Notes: generated by a model not told the origin, from the sequence alone. DNA of 64,000 nt from Andeanibacterium fulvum (GCF_037154085.1 NZ_JBANRM010000005.1:266824-330823), one strand, 5' to 3'; positions 8,519 through 17,040 are shown, numbered from the stretch's first letter. Numbers and translations are program-made.

Positions 8519-10435
8519 ATGAGTTTTGCAGGCAAAGTCTGGCGCTTGCTTGTCGGGATCAAGGATGGGCTTTCGCTCCTCTTCCTGCTGATGTTCTTCA
8601 TCGCACTGTTCGCGATCCTCAGCTCGCGCCCAAGCCCTGGTGTGGTGCGCGACGGGGCGCTGTTCCTCCAGCTCGATGGCTCGGTGGTGGAAGAAGCATC
8701 CGCAATCGATCCCCTCACCGCGCTGATCAATCAGGAATTGCCCGCCAGCCAGTATCAGGCGCGCGATCTCGTGGCCGCCATCGACGCTGCGGCAACGGAC
8801 AAGCGGATCAAGGCGGTGGTGCTGGACCTGTCTTCCTTCACTGGCGGCGGGCACATCCACATGCAGGAAGTGGGCGACGCGCTGGACCGCGTGCGCAAGG
8901 CGAAGAAGCCGGTGCTGACCTATGCCCTTGCCTATACGGACGATTCCATGATGCTGGCCGCCCATGCCAGCGAAGTGTGGGTCGATCCCATGGGCGGCGC
9001 GATCATCGCCGGGCCGGGCGGCGAGCGGCTCTATCTCAAGGGCCTGCTCGATTATCTGAAGGTCAATGTCCGCGTCTATCGCGTGGGCACCTACAAGAGC
9101 GCGGTCGAACCCTACATGCGCAACGACATGTCTCCCGAAGCGCGGGAGAATGCGCAGGCGCTCTATTCCTCGATCTGGGAGGAATACAAGGCGAAGATCC
9201 GCAAGGCCCGTCCGCAGGCCGATATCGAGCGAGTGACGACAGACACGGTCGCCTGGCTGCAGGCCAGCGGCGGGAACCCGTCCAAAGCGGCGCTTGACGC
9301 AAAACTGGTCGACAAGGTGGGCGATTGGGAAGCCTTCGGCAAGCATGTGGCCAGCATCGTGGGCGCAGACCCCTTCGACACATCGCCGGGCGCATTTGCC
9401 AAGACGGAACTGAAGCCGTGGCTCGCCGCAATCGAGCCGGAGGCGCCGACGCGGGGCTTGACCGGCGGCGGCAAGACGATCGGCGTCATAACGATCGCAG
9501 GCGAGATCAGCGACGGCGAGGCAGGTCCCGGCGAGGCAGGCGGCGCGCGCATCTCCCGCCTGCTGGACGAGGCGCTGAGCGATAATCTGGCCGCACTGGT
9601 GGTGCGGGTCGATTCGCCCGGCGGCACCATTACGGGCTCCGAAGCGATCCGCCGCGCGATCCTGCGCCACAAGCGCAAGGGCATCCCCATTGTGGTCTCC
9701 ATGGGCAATTATGCGGCCAGCGGCGGCTATTGGGTCTCCACGCCGGCCGACCGCATCTTCGCCGAGCCCGAGACGATCACCGGCTCCATCGGCGTCTATG
9801 GCGTGGTCCCGACTTTCGAGAACGCCCTGAGCCATTGGGGCGTGGGATCGGACGGCGTGGCGACAACTCCGCTTTCCGGCCAGCCCGATATTTTTTCCGG
9901 CTTCACGCCCGAGATCGATTCGGTGCTGCAACAGACAGTCGAGCACGAATATGGCGTGTTCCTCTCGCTGGTGGCCAAATCGCGTGGAATGACGACCCAA
10001 CAGGTAGACCGCATCGCGCAAGGCCGGGTGTGGGATGGCGGCACTGCCCGCCAACTCGGGCTGGTGGACCAATTTGGCGATCTTAGCACAGCTATCGAAT
10101 GGGCGGCGCAAAAGGCCGGGCTGAAGAAGGACGGCTGGCAAGTGCGCTATCTCGGTGGCGGCACTGACCCCTACCTCTCGTTGATCGAGCGCATGCTGGG
10201 CGGGGAGACCGAGGCGGCACATACAACGGGAGCGTCTACCCCCGACCTGTTCGCCACTGTCGCCGGACGCGAGGAGGAACGGCTGGCCGGGGCCCTGCAG
10301 GGCCTCGGGCGACTGCTCGAAAGCAGGGGCGCACAGGCCTATTGCCTCGAATGCGCGCCGGAAACCCCAGCCCATCCCTCCGCCACCTCCCCCAACGGCA
10401 GACTGGCAGCGCTGGCGGCCTGGTTCGGCCGATAA
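8519..10435 (+). CDS. sppA: Signal peptide peptidase SppA, 67K type
   Basis: The product is 638 aa, the length of the double-domain E. coli-type enzyme. A single N-terminal membrane segment (about residues 13-37, LSLLFLLMFFIALFAILSS) anchors it, with the bulk in the periplasm. It cleaves leftover signal peptides in the membrane. The catalytic dyad is visible: Lys193 in RVGTYKSAVEP in the N-terminal repeat and Ser401 in GNYAASGGYW in the C-terminal repeat, matching K209/S409 of E. coli. It diverges from pyrB, with 152 bases between the two starts. The start ATG has only a weak GGGAAG upstream. About 80 C-terminal residues are low-complexity and poorly conserved. Confidence 0.95.
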   Translation: MSFAGKVWRLLVGIKDGLSLLFLLMFFIALFAILSSRPSPGVVRDGALFLQLDGSVVEEASAIDPLTALINQELPASQYQARDLVAAIDAAATDKRIKAVVLDLSSFTGGGHIHMQEVGDALDRVRKAKKPVLTYALAYTDDSMMLAAHASEVWVDPMGGAIIAGPGGERLYLKGLLDYLKVNVRVYRVGTYKSAVEPYMRNDMSPEARENAQALYSSIWEEYKAKIRKARPQADIERVTTDTVAWLQASGGNPSKAALDAKLVDKVGDWEAFGKHVASIVGADPFDTSPGAFAKTELKPWLAAIEPEAPTRGLTGGGKTIGVITIAGEISDGEAGPGEAGGARISRLLDEALSDNLAALVVRVDSPGGTITGSEAIRRAILRHKRKGIPIVVSMGNYAASGGYWVSTPADRIFAEPETITGSIGVYGVVPTFENALSHWGVGSDGVATTPLSGQPDIFSGFTPEIDSVLQQTVEHEYGVFLSLVAKSRGMTTQQVDRIAQGRVWDGGTARQLGLVDQFGDLSTAIEWAAQKAGLKKDGWQVRYLGGGTDPYLSLIERMLGGETEAAHTTGASTPDLFATVAGREEERLAGALQGLGRLLESRGAQAYCLECAPETPAHPSATSPNGRLAALAAWFGR

Positions 10436-10475
10436 GCCTTGCGCAAGGAAGCCAATCGCACCTTCCCGGAGAAGA

Positions 10476-10504
10476 TTGACCGTCTTTACGCTTGAGTTTG
10501 AATA
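10476..10504 (+). promoter_or_regulatory. Possible promoter for tRNA-Val
   Basis: TTGACC at 10476-10481 is followed after 17 nt by TGAATA (10499-10504). The -35 element is good and the -10 is poor. A small hairpin (AAGGAG/CTCCTT, 10535-10551) lies between it and the tRNA gene. Confidence 0.4.
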
Positions 10505-10562
10505 AAAGGCATGGCAAGGGCGCGCCCCTGCCGTAAGGAGCTTGTCTCCTTCACTGATCGGC

Positions 10563-10637
10563 GGGCGCGTAGCTCAGTGGTAGAGCACACCCTTCACACG
10601 GGTGGGGTCGCAAGTTCAATCCTTGCCGCGCCCACCA
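10563..10637 (+). tRNA. tRNA-Val(CAC)
   Basis: A complete cloverleaf folds by hand. The 7-bp acceptor stem is GGGCGCG/CGCGCCC; TA follows at positions 8-9; the D-stem is GCTC/GAGC; the anticodon stem is CACCC/GGGTG around loop TTCACAC, giving anticodon CAC; the T-arm is GCAAG-TTCAATC-CTTGC. The discriminator A and CCA (10635-10637) are encoded in the DNA. It reads the valine codon GTG. I see no integrase or duplicated tRNA 3' end nearby that would mark it as an integration site. Confidence 0.95.
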
Positions 10638-10981
10638 TTTCCAACCGGAGATGGCCTTTGCGCGCGACGTAATTCGCGCCGATCTCGCAATCCCCCGCAC
10701 CATTGCTGCGTCCCGGCCGCTTTCGGCCAGGCGCTGACGCGCATCGAGACCGCGCCAATTAGTCGTTTTGCCCAATTCATAAGGGACATCACGTAAGGGA
10801 CTGGCGAAACTTCACAATTTCCGTTCGAAAACGGATACATCCACTGTGCCGGATGTAGCTGTTCGGGTTGCCTTGACCGCCAACCGTCCATATTGAATTG
10901 AGCCAGAAACACCGCCAGCCAATTGAAGTTGAAGCGTTTCATTGTGAAGCGCAGCCACGGAACAGGCGCGCCAGGGTCGCT
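10638..10981. other. Intergenic region before the HTH-membrane gene
   Basis: This 344-base stretch has no supported gene. It holds a compact hairpin TCCGTT-CGAA-AACGGA (10820-10835) followed by ATCC...GGAT (about 10839-10854), which could be an operator or leader structure for the downstream regulator. An in-frame TTG at 10898 would extend the downstream protein by 28 residues, but that segment looks non-coding. Confidence 0.5.
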
Positions 10982-11503
10982 ATGGACAGGGATTCCTCCC
11001 GAGACGAAATTTCCCTGCTGGAGGCATTAACCTCCAAGCAGAAGGAAGTGCTCGACCTGCTGGTCCAGCACAAGACGTCGAAGGAAATCGCGCGCGAACT
11101 CGGCATTTCTCCGCACACGGTCGACCAGCGCATCCAGTTTGCCAAAACCAAGCTGAACGCCGCCACACGCGGGGAACTGGCCCAGGAATACCGGCGGCTT
11201 TGCGCCATATGCGACGCAATGACATATGAAAATTCACGTATAGCCGAAACGGAAGAACCCGCCGAAATTGGCACAACGGACGGCGGGGGTCCCGTTCCAC
11301 CCATTTCGGCCCAGGCGGAGTGTGCGCCAGAGACCGAAACAGGCGGCACGAACGATCACTCTGTCGTCCCCGAGATTTTCGAGGGGCCATATGGCAACCT
11401 GATGCGGATCGGTTCGATCCTGCTGCTCGCGCTGATCATTCTGATCCTCGCACTGGGCAGCATGGCGGTCTTCACCGAAGCGTCGCGGTTGTTAGGTCGG
11501 TGA
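10982..11503 (+). CDS. LuxR-type HTH protein with C-terminal membrane anchor
   Basis: The product is 173 aa from the ATG at 10982, with AGGG upstream. Residues about 12-70 form a LuxR/sigma-region-4-type helix-turn-helix (LTSKQKEVLDLLVQHKTSKE, IARELGISPHTVDQRIQFAK). An acidic, Pro/Gly-rich linker follows, then one hydrophobic helix near the C-terminus (IGSILLLALIILILALGSMA). This makes it a one-component, membrane-tethered DNA-binding protein with no recognisable sensor domain. A small polytopic membrane protein and a MarR regulator follow on the same strand. Signal and targets are unknown. An alternative TTG start at 10898 is less likely. Confidence 0.85.
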   Translation: MDRDSSRDEISLLEALTSKQKEVLDLLVQHKTSKEIARELGISPHTVDQRIQFAKTKLNAATRGELAQEYRRLCAICDAMTYENSRIAETEEPAEIGTTDGGGPVPPISAQAECAPETETGGTNDHSVVPEIFEGPYGNLMRIGSILLLALIILILALGSMAVFTEASRLLGR

Positions 11504-11706
11504 CCCCGCGTGATCTCGAAGCCTGAAATGCCTGGGCTGCACTGCCCCAAGGAACGAGGACGCGACGCGATGAATGCCAGCCACTTTTACCGACCGGGCG
11601 GCCTGTCAACCGATGCTGCAGCATGCAGGCACCGCCGCAGCGGCAAGAATTGCGATGTAACGGCCTGAGCGCAATCAGGCGGAGTGGCGGATGAACGCCT
11701 TGTCGA
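11504..11706. other. Intergenic region, 203 bases
   Basis: No supported gene or clear promoter. It may carry the leader of the following membrane protein gene, which has only a weak ribosome binding site. Confidence 0.4.
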
Positions 11707-12204
11707 ATGTCTCTTCTGGTAACCCTGGTTCTCTCAGCCACTGCGCTCATCCTGGCATTCACAGCCTGGAAGGGCGGAGCGCCCGAGCGCTGGGGCGCTA
11801 TGCTTGTGGGCGTGCGACATCTGGTGGTCGACCCGCTCTATCACATATTCCTGGACGCACCGATTTTCGAAACCCTGGAGCCAGGCCACGCCGCGATGGA
11901 TTTTGTCCTGTTCCTCGCAATGGTCTGGCTGGCGCTGCGGGCAAATCGGTTCTGGCCGATCTGGATGAGCGCGGCGGCCTTGATCACCCTGCTCGGCCAT
12001 TTCGTGATAATCGTCGGGATCGTGGGGCAACAGCGCGCCTATTGGGCAATGACGCAGCTTCCGCTGTTCCTGGAACTCGCCTGCCTGTTGGTTGGTACTC
12101 TCCGGCATCGGGCCCGTCTCGCGCGGTTCGGGCCTTATCGCAACTGGCGGCGAAACAGTGCGGCCTTCTCACAAAAGAGAGCAGGCCATGAGCAAGTCCA
12201 ATGA
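11707..12204 (+). CDS. Small four-helix membrane protein, unknown function
   Basis: The product is 165 aa from the ATG at 11707. Hydrophobic segments lie at about residues 3-20, 38-52, 64-80 and 87-105, with a fifth possible near 118-130; the C-terminal 40 residues are Arg-rich and presumably cytoplasmic. I recognise no domain. The 3' end overlaps the start of the MarR gene by 17 bases, so the two are translationally linked. It lies between two DNA-binding proteins, which suggests, without proving, that it takes part in the same signalling unit. In another frame an ATG at 11691 opens a Ser/Gly/Arg-rich ORF that I reject. Confidence 0.65.
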   Translation: MSLLVTLVLSATALILAFTAWKGGAPERWGAMLVGVRHLVVDPLYHIFLDAPIFETLEPGHAAMDFVLFLAMVWLALRANRFWPIWMSAAALITLLGHFVIIVGIVGQQRAYWAMTQLPLFLELACLLVGTLRHRARLARFGPYRNWRRNSAAFSQKRAGHEQVQ

Positions 12205-12691
12205 TCCGGGCGATTTTGCCAGCCGGCTTCTGGCGTTGAGCCAGCAACTTCTCTCGATGGCAGGAGCGGTCAAGACTGTGCCTGAAGAAGAAGAAATTCC
12301 ACCGAACCCCTGGGGCTCGCTTGGCGAGACCCCGGATGAGAGCCTGCTGGTCTATGTCGCCGAGGCGATGTACCGGCACCGGCAGGCACGCCGCGAACTG
12401 TTCCCGCATGGCCTGTTCGGCGAGCCGGGCTGGGACATCCTGGTGGACCTCTACATCTCCAGCAAGCGCAACCGGCAGGTGACGGTGAGCGATGCCTGCC
12501 TGGCGTCGCTGGTGCCTTCCACCACTGCCCTGCGCTCGCTTGCTCAACTGGAGCAGGAAGGGCTGGTCGAACGTCATCGCGACCCGCAGGACGGGCGCCG
12601 CATCTATGTGCGCCTGCTGCCCGAAGCCGAAGTGCGAATGGTCGCCTATCTCACCGGCGTGCTGAGAGAACGGCAAGCAGCGGCATATTGA
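12188..12691 (+). CDS. MarR-family winged-helix regulator
   Basis: The product is 167 aa from the ATG at 12188, with GAGAGCAGG just upstream. The core (about residues 75-155) is a MarR-like winged helix: WDILVDLYISSKRNRQVTVS, SLVPSTTALRSLAQLEQEGL and the wing VERHRDPQDGRRIYVRL. The N-terminal 45 residues are acidic. Such proteins repress or activate nearby genes in response to small ligands or redox state. The start lies inside the 3' end of the preceding membrane protein gene. The effector is unknown. Confidence 0.88.
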   Translation: MSKSNDPGDFASRLLALSQQLLSMAGAVKTVPEEEEIPPNPWGSLGETPDESLLVYVAEAMYRHRQARRELFPHGLFGEPGWDILVDLYISSKRNRQVTVSDACLASLVPSTTALRSLAQLEQEGLVERHRDPQDGRRIYVRLLPEAEVRMVAYLTGVLRERQAAAY

Positions 12692-12754
12692 TTGACGCTT
12701 CCAGCCTGCGTGGCATGATCCCTCCGTCGCAACTGGCACGAGAGGATGCTTGCC

Positions 12755-12952
12755 ATGTTCAAGACCAATGTCGGCGGGATTGACCGCATTCTGCGCATCG
12801 TAGTGGGGCTGGCGCTGATCGCGCTGGTATTCGTCGGGCCCAAGACCCAGTGGGGGTGGCTGGGCATCATCCCGCTGGCGACGGGCTTTTTGAGCACCTG
12901 CCCGCTCTATTCGCTGATCGGGATCAATACCTGCGGCACGAAGCAGGGCTGA
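12755..12952 (+). CDS. DUF2892 (YgaP-like) inner-membrane protein
   Basis: The product is 65 aa. GAGAGGA lies 8 nt before the ATG at 12755, which gives the usual opening MFKTNVGGIDRILRIVVGL; an ATG at 12746 sits on top of the ribosome binding site. Two short membrane helices flank a loop, and the end has TCPLYSLIGINTCGT with two Cys. DUF2892 is the membrane part found fused to rhodanese in YgaP. A role in sulfur or thiol handling is only a guess. Confidence 0.85.
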   Translation: MFKTNVGGIDRILRIVVGLALIALVFVGPKTQWGWLGIIPLATGFLSTCPLYSLIGINTCGTKQG

Positions 12953-12995
12953 CACTTCTTGCATGGGGCGGGCCGAGACGGCATAGCCCGCGCCC

Positions 12996-14417
12996 ATGCA
13001 CGACCTGCGATATATCCGTGAGAATCCCGCCGAGTTCGACGCGGGACTGGCCAAGCGCGGGGCCGAACCGGCCTCGACCGTGATCCTCGACCTCGATGCG
13101 AGGAAGCGGGAAGTCACCACGCGTGTGCAGGAGGCGCAGAGCCGCCGCAACGAAGCCTCCAAGGCGATCGGCGCGGCCATGGGCAAGGGTGACAAGGAAA
13201 CCGCCGAGGCATTGAAGGCCGAGGTGGCGGAACTGAAGCACACCCTGCCCGCATTGGAAGAGGACGAACGCGTCCTTGCTGCGGAGCTGGACGCGCTGCT
13301 GGCCGCCCTGCCCAACATCCCGGCGCATGACGTGCCGCTGGGCGCGGACGAGACGGACAATGTCGAGGTTGCTCGCTGGGGCACGCCGCGCGAATTCAAC
13401 TTCACGCCGAAGGAACATGCTGATCTTGGCCCAGCGCTGGGGCTGGATTTCGAAACCGGCGCCGCCATGTCAGGCGCGCGCTTCACTTTCTTGCGCGGCC
13501 AGATGGCCCGGCTGCAGCGCGCCATCGGCCAGTTCATGCTCGATACGCAGAGCGGCACGAACGGCTATAGCGAATGCGCCGTGCCGCTGTTGGTGCGGGA
13601 CGAAGCCGTGTTCGGCACCGGACAGCTGCCAAAATTCGCCGAAGATCTGTTCCAAACCAGAATCCATGTGACTGATGAACATATCGGTCGAGCAATCGAT
13701 CAGGCGCTTGTTGAACTAGATTTCAAAGGTGACCCGTCAGATATATCCACTGAGGTTAGAGCCAAGGTACTCGAGCAGATCAAAGAATCCTTATCAGGAA
13801 GCGCAACAACACGCCGCTGGCTGATCCCCACTGCCGAAGTCAGCCTGACCAATGCCGTGCGCGAGCAGATCCTCGAGGAAGACGCCTTCCCCATCCGCAT
13901 GACTGCCCTCACCCCCTGCTTCCGCAGCGAAGCGGGCGCGGCCGGGCGCGATACGCGCGGCTATATCCGCCAGCACCAGTTCGAGAAGGTCGAGCTGGTC
14001 AGCGTCTGCCGCCCCGACCAGTGGCAGGTGGAGCACGATCACATGGTCCGCTCGGCCGAGAGCATCCTCGAGGCGCTGGGCCTGCCCTATCGCAAGGTGC
14101 TGCTGTGCAGCGGCGACATGGGCGCCACCGCGAAGAAGACCTACGATCTGGAAGTGTGGCTGCCCGGACAGGGCGCCTATCGCGAGATCAGCTCGATCAG
14201 CTGGTGCGGCGAATATCAGGCGCGCCGGATGAATGCCCGCTTCAAGCCGGAAGGTTCGAAGCGCACGGAATTCGTCCACACGCTGAATGGCTCGGGCCTT
14301 GCCGTGGGCCGTACGCTGGTGGCGATCCTGGAGAATTACCAGCAGGCCGATGGATCGGTGGAAGTGCCCGCCGTGTTGCAGCCCTATATGGGCGGCGTGA
14401 CGGCGCTGGAAGCCTGA
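12996..14417 (+). CDS. serS: Seryl-tRNA synthetase with an extra in-frame insertion
   Basis: The product is 473 aa, about 45-50 residues longer than usual. It charges tRNA-Ser in the cytoplasm. The N-terminal coiled-coil arm spans about residues 25-105. Class II motif 2 is FRSEAGAAGRDTRG and motif 3 is LNGSGLAVGRTLVAILENYQ. The catalytic core is normal except between FAEDLFQT (ending at residue 221) and RWLIPTAEV (from 274), where other SerRS have only two or three residues. Here about 52 residues are inserted. The insert is helical in character (DEHIGRAIDQALVELDF, TEVRAKVLEQIKESL), is AT-rich and uses codons such as AGA, CGA, CTA, ATA and TTA that the rest of the gene avoids. The frame is intact, so the enzyme is presumably functional. 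Confidence 0.95.
   Translation: MHDLRYIRENPAEFDAGLAKRGAEPASTVILDLDARKREVTTRVQEAQSRRNEASKAIGAAMGKGDKETAEALKAEVAELKHTLPALEEDERVLAAELDALLAALPNIPAHDVPLGADETDNVEVARWGTPREFNFTPKEHADLGPALGLDFETGAAMSGARFTFLRGQMARLQRAIGQFMLDTQSGTNGYSECAVPLLVRDEAVFGTGQLPKFAEDLFQTRIHVTDEHIGRAIDQALVELDFKGDPSDISTEVRAKVLEQIKESLSGSATTRRWLIPTAEVSLTNAVREQILEEDAFPIRMTALTPCFRSEAGAAGRDTRGYIRQHQFEKVELVSVCRPDQWQVEHDHMVRSAESILEALGLPYRKVLLCSGDMGATAKKTYDLEVWLPGQGAYREISSISWCGEYQARRMNARFKPEGSKRTEFVHTLNGSGLAVGRTLVAILENYQQADGSVEVPAVLQPYMGGVTALEA
13659..13814 (+). other. AT-rich in-frame insertion within serS
   Basis: It covers residues 222-273 of SerRS. My count gives about 44% GC over 13661-13800, against flanks of clearly over 60%. 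Codons AGA, CGA, CTA, ATA, TTA, TCA, GGA and ACA cluster here. No stop, no splice or intein motifs and no strong terminal inverted repeats are visible. It is flanked by FAEDLFQT and RRWLIPT. Confidence 0.85.
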
Positions 14418-14431
14418 GGGAAGGCAAGGCA

Positions 14432-15184
14432 ATGCGCATCCTCCTCACCAATGATGACGGCATCAACGCCCCCGGCATGGAAGTGCTGGAAGCCATCGCG
14501 GCGCAGCTGAGCGACGATGTGACCGTCTGCGCCCCGGCGGAAGAGAATTCCGGCGCGGGCCATTCGCTCACCCTGCACATGCCGGTGCGCCTGCGCGAAC
14601 ATGGCGGCCGGCGTTATTCGGTCACAGGCACGCCGACCGATTCAGTCAATCTCGGCCTCAGCAAGCTGTTCGCCGATGGCAAGCCCGACCTCATCATTTC
14701 CGGCATCAACAATGGCGAGAACCTGGCGGATGACGTGACCTATTCGGGCACGATCTCTGCCGCGATGGAAGGCGCGCTGGCGGGCATTCCGGCCATCGCG
14801 CTGAGCCAGGCGACGCGCGATCGCGGCCATGGCTTTGCCGCCGCCGAAGCCTGGGCCGAAAAGGTGCTGCGACCGCTGCTGGACATGCAGATGGCAAAGC
14901 GCACTGTCATCAATGTCAACTTCCCCGCCCTTCCGGCAGAAGAAGTGCGCGGCATCCGCGTGACCCGGCAGGGCTTCCACGATTATTCGCGCGGCTCCGT
15001 GGTCGAAGGCGTCGATCCGCGCGGGCGGCCCTATTACTGGTTCGGGCTGGAAGATGTGGAACACACGCTGGATCACGGGACGGACCTTGAGGCCGTGAAT
15101 GACGGTTATATCTCCGTCACCCCGCTCCAGATGGACCTCACGCATCACGCCGCCATCGGCGCGCTGGCAGAACGGTTCGCCTGA
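14432..15184 (+). CDS. surE: 5'/3'-nucleotidase SurE
   Basis: The product is 250 aa. It is a metal-dependent nucleoside monophosphate phosphatase. The opening MRILLTNDDGINAPG carries the Asp8-Asp9 metal ligands; PAEENSGAGHSLT and SGINNGENLADDVTYSGT complete the active site. It follows serS by 14 bases and its stop overlaps the start of the next gene as TGATG. The surE-nlpD neighbourhood is conserved in many proteobacteria, which supports both calls. Confidence 0.97.
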   Translation: MRILLTNDDGINAPGMEVLEAIAAQLSDDVTVCAPAEENSGAGHSLTLHMPVRLREHGGRRYSVTGTPTDSVNLGLSKLFADGKPDLIISGINNGENLADDVTYSGTISAAMEGALAGIPAIALSQATRDRGHGFAAAEAWAEKVLRPLLDMQMAKRTVINVNFPALPAEEVRGIRVTRQGFHDYSRGSVVEGVDPRGRPYYWFGLEDVEHTLDHGTDLEAVNDGYISVTPLQMDLTHHAAIGALAERFA

Positions 15185-15987
15185 TGCGCTTGTCCCGCGC
15201 CGGCCTTCATGCGCTGCCCCTTGCGGCAGCGCTGCTGATCGCCGTGCCCGGCAATGCCGCATCCGATCCGGCGACGGAAACCGAACACGTCGTGACCGCA
15301 GGCGAAACGCTGAGCGGCATTGCCAATCGCGCCAAGGTGCCGCTGGTGGCGATTGCCGAGGCGAACGGACTTTCCGAACCCTATGTGGTCAAGCTGGGCC
15401 AGAAGCTCATCATCCCGCGCCAGCGGGTGCATGTGGTGAAGGCAGGCGACACCGGCTTTGCCATTGGCTTCCAGTACGGCGTGCCGTTCGACCTGATTGC
15501 GCAGGCCAACGGGATCAAGCCCGACGCTACGCTGAAAGTAGGAAAAAGGCTGATCATCCCGGCGGTGATTTCCAACCCCAGGCCGATCGAGATCACTCAG
15601 CCCTCCTTCCGCCGCCCACATGACGGCGCCGTGCTGCTGGGCTGGCGCCGCCGGGCGGATGGCAGCGGCCACGAAGGCGTCGATTTCCGCCTGAAGGATG
15701 GCGACATGGTCCGCGCCGCCGCGTCCGGCACGGTGATCTTTGCCGGCAAGGCGCCGGAACGCTTCGGCAATCTGGTAGTAATCGACCACGGCAATGGCTG
15801 GCACACTGCTTACGGCCATCTGCAGAAGGCGACCGTGAAGAAGGGCGAGACGATCCGTGCGGGCGAACGCGTGGGCCTTGGCGGCCATAGCGGAGAGGCG
15901 ACCGGGCCGGAGCTTCACTTCGAAATCCGCCGCGATGGCCAGCCGGTCGACCCCGGACCGCTTCTGGGGCTGAAAGAGGGCGGCTGA
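15184..15987 (+). CDS. NlpD-like LysM/M23 peptidase-family protein
   Basis: The product is 267 aa. A signal peptide (to about residue 22) is followed by two LysM domains (about 32-78 and 80-126: TEHVVTAGETLSGIANRAKV; VHVVKAGDTGFAIGFQYGVP) and a C-terminal M23/LytM domain (about 155-260). In the LytM domain HEGVDF is intact, but the last motif is ELHFEIR where active enzymes have HxH, so the first His is Glu. E. coli NlpD is degenerate in a similar way and acts as an activator of amidases. An activator role is therefore more likely than direct hydrolysis. It overlaps surE before it and the potassium channel gene after it (TGATG at both ends). Confidence 0.88.
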   Translation: MRLSRAGLHALPLAAALLIAVPGNAASDPATETEHVVTAGETLSGIANRAKVPLVAIAEANGLSEPYVVKLGQKLIIPRQRVHVVKAGDTGFAIGFQYGVPFDLIAQANGIKPDATLKVGKRLIIPAVISNPRPIEITQPSFRRPHDGAVLLGWRRRADGSGHEGVDFRLKDGDMVRAAASGTVIFAGKAPERFGNLVVIDHGNGWHTAYGHLQKATVKKGETIRAGERVGLGGHSGEATGPELHFEIRRDGQPVDPGPLLGLKEGG

Positions 15988-17033
15988 TGGTCAGGCCCTT
16001 TTCCGTCGCGCGCCGTTTCCGCCCCTTGCGCCGGGCAGTGCGCGTGCCGGTATGGGCCGATCTGGTGCTGCGCCTGTCCGCGGCGCTGGCGCTGATCTTC
16101 TTCGTGGTGCTGGTCCATTATGCCGATCGCGAAGGCTTGGTGGACAATCATGACGGCCAGGTGAGCTTCCTAGACGTGGTCTATTTCACCATGATCTCCA
16201 TCACTACCACGGGCTTTGGCGACATTGCCCCGATCAGCGACCGTTCGCGCCTGATCGAGGCCGTGATCGTCACGCCCATTCGTTTTGCGGTGATCTTCAT
16301 CTTCGTGGGCACCGCCTATAATTTCATCATCAAGCGCAGCTGGGAGAGATTCCGCATGGCCCGCATCCAGAAACAGCTTTCCGGCCATGTCGTGGTCCTC
16401 GGCTTCGGGATCAGCGGATCGGAAGCCGTGGCCGAACTGATCGAACGCGGCACCGATCCCAGTTCCATCGTAGTGATGGATACTAGCGAGGAACGGCTGC
16501 AGACCGCCGAAGACATGGGCTGCAACGTGATCTGCGCCGACGCCGCGCGGGACGAGAACCTGATCGCGGTGCGTATCGCGCAGGCGCAGACCGTGCTGGT
16601 TTCCGCCGGGCGCGACGATGCCTCGATCCTGATCGTGCTGACCGTGCGCCACCTTGCGCCCAAGGTTCCGATCAGCGTGGTGGTGCGGGCGGAGGATAAC
16701 GAAATCCTCGCCCGGCAAGCCGGGGCCGACAATGTCATCAACCCGGTGCGCTTTACCGGCCTGCTGCTGGCCGGATCGGCGCAGGGCAGCCATGTGGCCG
16801 ATTATCTGGCGGACCTCGCCTCCGTCTCCGGAAACGTGCAGCTGGTCGAACGGCCAGTCCGGCCGGAGGAGATCGGCAAACCGCTGGGCAGCCTTGCCAC
16901 GGGCGGCATGGGCCTGCGCATCTATCGCGGGGAAGAAGTGATCGGCTTCTGGGAACAGGGCGCAAAGGCGCTGCAAACGGGCGATATCGTGGTGGAAATC
17001 CTCCCCACCTGCGCGGAGGAAAGCCCGGTCTGA
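15987..17033 (+). CDS. Two-helix potassium channel with RCK (TrkA-N) domain
   Basis: The product is 348 aa. Two membrane helices (about residues 25-45 and 90-112) flank a pore loop with the filter TTTGFGD (73-79), close to the K+ signature. A cytoplasmic TrkA-N/RCK domain starts HVVVLGFGISGSEAVAELIE (about 131) with the Rossmann Gly pattern, and a TrkA-C-like region occupies the C-terminus. It should conduct K+ under nucleotide or ion control. Its start overlaps the NlpD-like gene stop, and the gene converges with the DUF1761 gene 8 bases away. Confidence 0.92.
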   Translation: MVRPFSVARRFRPLRRAVRVPVWADLVLRLSAALALIFFVVLVHYADREGLVDNHDGQVSFLDVVYFTMISITTTGFGDIAPISDRSRLIEAVIVTPIRFAVIFIFVGTAYNFIIKRSWERFRMARIQKQLSGHVVVLGFGISGSEAVAELIERGTDPSSIVVMDTSEERLQTAEDMGCNVICADAARDENLIAVRIAQAQTVLVSAGRDDASILIVLTVRHLAPKVPISVVVRAEDNEILARQAGADNVINPVRFTGLLLAGSAQGSHVADYLADLASVSGNVQLVERPVRPEEIGKPLGSLATGGMGLRIYRGEEVIGFWEQGAKALQTGDIVVEILPTCAEESPV

Positions 17034-17040
17034 CGCCCCG

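Noticed and set aside
10563..10981. Genomic-island attachment site at tRNA-Val
   Set aside because: No integrase, no repeat of the tRNA 3' end and no composition shift downstream.
13659..13814. Intein or intron in serS
   Set aside because: Too short for an intein, no Cys/Ser start with His-Asn end, and the frame runs through without stops, so no splicing is needed.
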